NCBI RefSeq assembly: GCF_001483745.1
Contig: NZ_LQBL01000011.1
Span: 1-64,000, forward strand
DNA: 64,000 bases
Source: Serinicoccus chungangensis
GTDB taxonomy: Bacteria; Actinomycetota; Actinomycetes; Actinomycetales; Dermatophilaceae
Reading direction: 5' to 3'
The position numbers were made by a program, and so were the translations under genes. The notes beneath the pieces were generated by a model. It made no database searches. It saw nothing but the letters and a program-made list of their open reading frames with translations, and was not told the DNA's origin. Positions 60,146 through 64,000 of this stretch are shown in pieces; the stretch's first letter is position 1, and each line of letters opens with the position of its first letter.

Positions 60146-61741
60146 TCAGGTGCCGGTGATGTCGCGGCGGCGGTACCCGAGCGCACCGACGGCGAGCAGG
60201 AGCGCGGCCAGGCCGGCCATCCCGAGGACGACGGGCCAGTCCATGTCCTCCACCGGCAGCTGCGGCAGGGGCGACCACGGGGTCAGCTCGGTCAGCCACT
60301 CCGGCAGGTCGAGCGCCGCCCCGACCCACACCATGACGAGGCTCCAGGCGATGACCACCCAGGTGACCCACGCCAGCCTCGGCGCCCACCCGTGCAGCAG
60401 CACGGCGATGCCGAGCACCAGCAGACCGCCCGGGGCGAGCGCGGCACCGGCGCCGGCCACCTCCGCGACGACGCCCCAGTCACCGGTGGCGCGGGCCTGG
60501 TTGAGCGCCATGACCGCCCCGACCGCGGCCAGGAGCAGTGCCGGCACGAGCGCGGCGAGCACGAGGTACGCCCCGAGCAGCCGCCCGCGGGTGGCCCCGG
60601 TCGAGAGCACCAGCTCGGCGTGGCCGCGCTCCTCCTCGGCCGCGAGCCGGGAGAAGAGCTGCACCGCGACGACCGCGACGAGCACGGCGACGAGCGAGAG
60701 CATGGCCACGAAGAACGCGTCGACGAGCTGCTCGGCGCCGCCGCCCATCCGCTGGAGGATGAGGCGCAGCTGGGGCACCTGCTCGAGCATGTCGTCGAAG
60801 GCCGTCGACAGCGACCCCATCGCCAGGGCGAAGAGCAGCAGCCCGACGGTCCAGCCGATCACCTGCCCGCGCTGCAGCCGTCGCACCAGCGCTCCGGGGG
60901 TGGCCAGCGAGGCCACCGCCTCGGCCCGGCCCCGCCGCGCCGCCCACAGCCCGGCCCCGTGGTCCCGCCGCGTCTCCAGCGTCACGGCCAGCACGAGCAG
61001 CGCCAGCGCCGTCGCCGCGGGGAGCGCGAGCACCCACCAGCGCTCGTCGGCATACGGCCGGGTCAGCGCCATCCACTGCACCGGTGACACCCACGCGAGC
61101 TGACGCACCTGCTCGTCGGTGGACCCGTCGGCCACCGCGCGCAGGGTGTAGGCCGCGGCGAGGGTCCACAGGCCCAGCCCCTTGGCGGTGCGTGCCGAGG
61201 CGGTGAGCTGCGCGGCGACCGCCCCGACGCCGACGAAGGTCGCGCCGACCAGGGTCAGCCCCGCACCGAAGGCCACCGACCCGGGGACCGGCTCGCCGAC
61301 CGCCGACATGGAGGCGGCCACCGCCAGACCGAGCACCGCGCAGGCGAGGAGCGCGACGAGCACCCCGGCCGCCAGCGGGGCGTGCCGCCCGGTCGCGCCG
61401 GAGCGCAGCAGCTCGGTGCGCCCGTCCTCCTCCTCCGCGCGGGTGGAGCGCACCACCCCGAGCACCGCCATGATCCCGGCCATGGCGGCGGCGAAGGTGC
61501 CCACGCGCCATACCGTGAACCCGCCGGCGCTGGTGAGGTCGACCGGCGGCCCGAGCATCGCGCGCATGGTCGGGTTGCTGGTCATCGTCACGATGAGCAG
61601 GTCGGCGTTGCCGGGGTCGACGATCTGCTCGTAGGCCGCCGCCGTGAGCGGCACCACCGCGGTGAGCGCGAGCACCCAGGCGAGGTAGGTCCAGCGGCTG
61701 CGCCGCAGCGCGAGCCGCACGAGGGAGCCCAGCCCGGTCAT
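60146..61741 (-). CDS. ABC-2 type exporter permease (polyketide-antibiotic exporter-like)
   Basis: A 531-residue protein with about 12 predicted TM helices in two halves, the layout of the ABC permeases often annotated as exporters of polyketide antibiotics. [24 protein letters not shown] opens the first half; [17 protein letters not shown] and [25 protein letters not shown] are paired coupling-helix motifs, one in each half. It would pump a hydrophobic compound out when driven by the neighbouring ATPase. The ATG overlaps the ATPase stop (ATGA). Confidence 0.88.
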   Translation of the reverse strand: MTGLGSLVRLALRRSRWTYLAWVLALTAVVPLTAAAYEQIVDPGNADLLIVTMTSNPTMRAMLGPPVDLTSAGGFTVWRVGTFAAAMAGIMAVLGVVRSTRAEEEDGRTELLRSGATGRHAPLAAGVLVALLACAVLGLAVAASMSAVGEPVPGSVAFGAGLTLVGATFVGVGAVAAQLTASARTAKGLGLWTLAAAYTLRAVADGSTDEQVRQLAWVSPVQWMALTRPYADERWWVLALPAATALALLVLAVTLETRRDHGAGLWAARRGRAEAVASLATPGALVRRLQRGQVIGWTVGLLLFALAMGSLSTAFDDMLEQVPQLRLILQRMGGGAEQLVDAFFVAMLSLVAVLVAVVAVQLFSRLAAEEERGHAELVLSTGATRGRLLGAYLVLAALVPALLLAAVGAVMALNQARATGDWGVVAEVAGAGAALAPGGLLVLGIAVLLHGWAPRLAWVTWVVIAWSLVMVWVGAALDLPEWLTELTPWSPLPQLPVEDMDWPVVLGMAGLAALLLAVGALGYRRRDITGT

Positions 61742-62634
61742 CGCCCCGACTCGTCGTAGTGCCGCAGGAAGAGCTCCTCCAGCGTCGGGGGCGTCGAGGT
61801 GATCGACCGGATGCCCAGGGCGGACAGCCGCGACATGACCGGGCCGAGCTCGGTGTCGTCGACCTGGCAGGTGATGCGATGACCGTCGAGCTCGGCGTCG
61901 TGCACGCCGGGCGCCGTCACCAGGCCCTCCGGGACCGGGGCGGCGAGCTCGGCGACGACCAGCGTGCGGGTGAGGTGGCGCAGCTCGGCGAGGCTGCCGG
62001 ACTCGACGACCTGGCCGGCGCGGATGATCGAGACGCGGTCGCACAGGTGCTCCACCTCGGAGAGGATGTGGCTGGAGAGCAGCACGGTGCGACCCCGCCC
62101 GCGCTCCTCGGAGATGACCGCGCGGAACTGCGCCTCCATGAGCGGGTCGAGCCCGCTGGTCGGCTCGTCCAGCAGCAGCAGCTCGACGTCCGAGGCCAGG
62201 GCCGCGACGAGCGCGACCTTCTGCCGGTTGCCCTTGGAGTAGGTCGTGCCCTTCTTGGTGGGGTCGAGGTCGAAGCGCTCCAGCAGCGCCGCGCGGCGCG
62301 CCGGGTCGGTGCCCCCGCGCAGCCGCCCGAGCAGGTCGATGACCTCCCCGCCGGTGAGGTTGGGCCACAGCGCCACGTCCCCGGGGACGTAGGCCAGCCG
62401 GCGGTGCAGGGCCGGGGCGTCCGCCCAGGGGTCGCCGCCCAGGAGCCGGGCGGTGCCGGAGTCGGCCCGCAGCAGCCCGAGCAGCACCCGGATGGTCGTC
62501 GACTTGCCGGAGCCGTTCGGGCCGAGGAAGCCGTGCACCTCACCGGCCGCCACCTGCATCGACAGCCCGTCGAGGGCGGTGGTGCGCCCGAACCGCTTGG
62601 TCACCCCCTGGAGCTCGATGGCGTTCGCGTCCAT
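61738..62634 (-). CDS. ABC transporter ATP-binding protein (exporter type)
   Basis: A 298-residue ATPase. Walker A is [10 protein letters not shown], the signature [16 protein letters not shown], Walker [14 protein letters not shown] and the switch His in [15 protein letters not shown]. The C-terminal domain after the switch region is typical of DrrA-like drug-exporter ATPases. It drives the ABC-2 permease encoded downstream, to which it is coupled by an ATGA overlap. The ATG lies 6 nt after a TAGCGT -10 box on the minus strand, so the mRNA is probably leaderless. No regulator gene is adjacent. Confidence 0.93.
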   Translation of the reverse strand: MDANAIELQGVTKRFGRTTALDGLSMQVAAGEVHGFLGPNGSGKSTTIRVLLGLLRADSGTARLLGGDPWADAPALHRRLAYVPGDVALWPNLTGGEVIDLLGRLRGGTDPARRAALLERFDLDPTKKGTTYSKGNRQKVALVAALASDVELLLLDEPTSGLDPLMEAQFRAVISEERGRGRTVLLSSHILSEVEHLCDRVSIIRAGQVVESGSLAELRHLTRTLVVAELAAPVPEGLVTAPGVHDAELDGHRITCQVDDTELGPVMSRLSALGIRSITSTPPTLEELFLRHYDESGR

Positions 62635-62640
62635 GGGCGG

Positions 62641-62646
62641 ACGCTA
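62641..62646 (-). promoter_or_regulatory. -10 box for leaderless ABC exporter operon
   Basis: TAGCGT on the minus strand, 6 nt upstream of the ATG at 62634. Confidence 0.5.
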
Positions 62647-62714
62647 CTCCTGCGGCACGGCCCGTGGGGAGGTCTCGGTCGGTCCGCCGCACGCGCGGGG
62701 GCGCCGCCTGGCCC

Positions 62715-62720
62715 TACAGT
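62715..62720 (+). promoter_or_regulatory. -10 box for leaderless Nudix gene
   Basis: TACAGT ends 6 nt before the GTG at 62727. Confidence 0.5.
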
Positions 62721-62726
62721 GGCCCG

Positions 62727-63191
62727 GTGGACATCGTGACCGAGGACGGGCCGAGCGCGAGCCAGTACCTCCCGCCGACCTACATCCGGGTGCTCGCCCT
62801 CGCGCTCATCCGGCACCCGTCCTCCGGCGCCCTCTTCGTCACCGAGTACCTCGACCCCGCCCGTGGCGAGAGCCTGCACCGGCCGGCCGGTGGTGGCATC
62901 GAGTTCGGGGAGACCGCCGAGCAGGCGCTGCGACGCGAGTTCCGGGAGGAGTTCGAGACCGAGATCGAGGTGGGTGAGCGGGTCGCCGTGCTGGAGAACA
63001 TCTTCGTCTTCAACGGCCGCCCGGGCCACGAGTGGGTGGTCCTGCACGACGCCCGCTTCCTCGACGACGCCATGCACGGGCCCGGCCCGCACCCGGTGCT
63101 CGACGCGCCCACCGACCTGGGGATCTGGCGGCCCCCCACCGGCACCGACCTGCCCCGCCTCGTCCCGGACGCCCTCGCCGACCTGGTCTGA
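62727..63191 (+). CDS. Nudix hydrolase
   Basis: A 154-residue Nudix protein. The box GGIEFGETAEQALRREFREE fits Gx5Ex7REUxEE exactly, so metal binding should be intact. VLALALIRHPSSGALFVTEY and ENIFVFNGRPGHEWVVLHDARF are typical flanking strands. The substrate is unknown, probably a nucleoside diphosphate-linked compound. It starts with a GTG 6 nt after a -10 box, with no ribosome-binding site. It is divergent from the ABC exporter operon, with promoters back to back in under 95 bp. Confidence 0.9.
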   Translation: MDIVTEDGPSASQYLPPTYIRVLALALIRHPSSGALFVTEYLDPARGESLHRPAGGGIEFGETAEQALRREFREEFETEIEVGERVAVLENIFVFNGRPGHEWVVLHDARFLDDAMHGPGPHPVLDAPTDLGIWRPPTGTDLPRLVPDALADLV

Positions 63192-63229
63192 GGGCATACC
63201 TGCGAGGTATGCCGCTTCGCGCCCGGGGC

Positions 63230-63325
63230 GGACCGGCTCAGGCGCGCACGTGAACGCCTGAGCCGGTGCGTCCGGGCGTGTCGTCGGCCGCAGCGTGCAC
63301 GTGAACGCCACGGCCGGTCGCGCGG
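63230..63325. repeat. Family C related element with 12-bp inverted repeat
   Basis: CCGGCTCAGGCG (from about 63233) and CGCCTGAGCCGG form a perfect 12-bp stem. GACGACACGCCCGG and GTTCACGTGC occur in inverse orientation relative to 58.9-59.0 kb, so this is a diverged, inverted copy of family C. Confidence 0.7.
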
Positions 63326-63433
63326 GGCCGTCGCGGACGCAGGAGCGGGCGGGTCGGCGTCCAGGGCCGGGTCCGATCTCGACCCTTGACGCGGCGGAAG
63401 GCTGGCGGGTGCGCCGTCGACGGGCGCACGGCA

Positions 63434-63439
63434 TACCGT
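63434..63439 (+). promoter_or_regulatory. -10 box for leaderless M13 peptidase gene
   Basis: TACCGT ends 6 nt before the ATG at 63446 and overlaps a GGCATACC octamer. Confidence 0.45.
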
Positions 63440-63445
63440 GATCCC

Positions 63446-64000
63446 ATGAAGTCAGGCATCGACCGTGCAGGGATGAACACCGACGTGCGGCCCCAGGACG
63501 ATCTGTTCGGCCACGTCAACGGGGGGTGGCTCGCCTCGGCGACGATCCCGGAGGACCGTTCCCGCTACGGAGCCTTCGACCTCCTGCGGGAGAGCGCCGA
63601 GACCTCGGTCCGCGAGCTCATCGAGCAGGCCGCGCAGGCGCAGCCCGAGCTGGACTCCCCGGCCGGCAAGGTGGGGGCGCTCTACGCGAGCTTCATGGAC
63701 ACCGACCAGGTCGAGCGGGTCGGCCTGAGCCCCCTCGCCGACCCGCTGCGCCGGGTCGCGCAGGTCGAGGACGTCAGCGCCTTCGTCCGGCTGTCCGCGC
63801 AGCTGCAGCGGGAGGGCGTCGACGGGCTCACCCACCTCTGGGTGACCGCCGACGCCGGCGACCCCGAGAGCTACATCGTCTACCTGCACCAGGGCGGCAT
63901 CGGCCTGCCGGACGAGGCCTACTACACCGCCGAGGAGCACGCGACGGTGCGCGAGGCCTACCGCACCTACCTGGGCCGGCTCCTCGAGTTGGGGGCGCCC
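63446..64000 (+). CDS. M13 family metallopeptidase (neprilysin/PepO-like), 5' part
   Basis: The first 185 codons of a long gene that runs off the window. MKSGIDRAGMNTDVRPQDDLFGHVNGGWL is the typical opening of bacterial M13 peptidases (DDLFxxVNGxW), followed by IPEDRSRYGAFDLLRE and YIVYLHQGGIGLPDEAYY. The zinc motif HExxH would lie beyond the window end. Such enzymes cut oligopeptides and are about 650 residues long. No signal peptide is present, so the bacterial cytoplasmic PepO type is likely. Its mRNA should be leaderless. Confidence 0.9.
   Translation, partial: MKSGIDRAGMNTDVRPQDDLFGHVNGGWLASATIPEDRSRYGAFDLLRESAETSVRELIEQAAQAQPELDSPAGKVGALYASFMDTDQVERVGLSPLADPLRRVAQVEDVSAFVRLSAQLQREGVDGLTHLWVTADAGDPESYIVYLHQGGIGLPDEAYYTAEEHATVREAYRTYLGRLLELGAP

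Overview
The window is about 73% G+C by eye, uses GTG starts freely, contains a DUF3263 protein, a WXG100 protein and two CIRCE elements in front of groEL, and packs many genes with 4-bp start/stop overlaps. This points to an actinobacterial chromosome, most likely Micrococcales (Intrasporangiaceae/Ornithinimicrobium/Serinicoccus-like). The taxonomic call is inference. I see no phage, insertion sequence, CRISPR array, rRNA or tRNA; the content is ordinary chromosomal metabolism, envelope and stress genes.

Layout. 0-9 kb: an SDR oxidoreductase, a SelO AMPylase beside a DUF2252 kinase-fold protein, an SRPBCC protein with a damaged N-terminus, a nucleotidyltransferase, a frameshifted PLP decarboxylase, a SnoaL-like protein and a PAP2 phosphatase. 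9-19 kb: a GH16-like secreted enzyme, an alpha/beta hydrolase, small membrane and PH-like proteins, a class F-like sortase coupled to a C-terminally anchored surface protein, and an M20 amidohydrolase with an AbgT transporter. 19-31 kb: an SDR/acyl-CoA dehydrogenase pair, a four-gene molybdate operon in which every junction is a GTGA overlap, ung with an SGNH hydrolase and an HpcH/HpaI aldolase, fhs, and a UspA-sodium:solute symporter pair. 31-44 kb: a metallo-beta-lactamase-fold protein, an orphan groEL, an orphan WXG100 protein, a DUF4031-Nudix fusion, an HD hydrolase, a phosphotransferase, DoxX, GT2, a HelR/HelD-like helicase, a thiamine-binding protein and an Nramp-like transporter with altered metal motifs. 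44-55 kb: a two-gene sulfolipid cassette (SQD1/SQD2-like), an ABC-F protein, a response regulator-histidine kinase-HtrA cluster resembling mprAB-pepD, and XPB helicase. 55-64 kb: an FMN riboswitch and the ribD-ribE-ribBA-ribH operon, HMG-CoA lyase, an ABC-2 exporter pair, a Nudix protein and the start of an M13 peptidase.

Three genome-style features stand out. (1) The octamer GGTATGCC/GGCATACC occurs 43 times by eye, where about 2 are expected, on both strands and inside genes as well as between them. (2) Intergenic gaps are filled with phase-perfect tandem repeats of several unrelated families (19, 22, 28, 31-32, 37-38 and 51 bp units and a ~147 bp repeat); the 22-, 32- and 51-bp families recur at several loci. 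(3) At least 18 genes, and one five-codon mini-ORF, begin 6-8 nt after a TANNNT -10 box, so their transcripts are predicted to be leaderless.

All calls come from reading the sequence and its translations. No database search was run.
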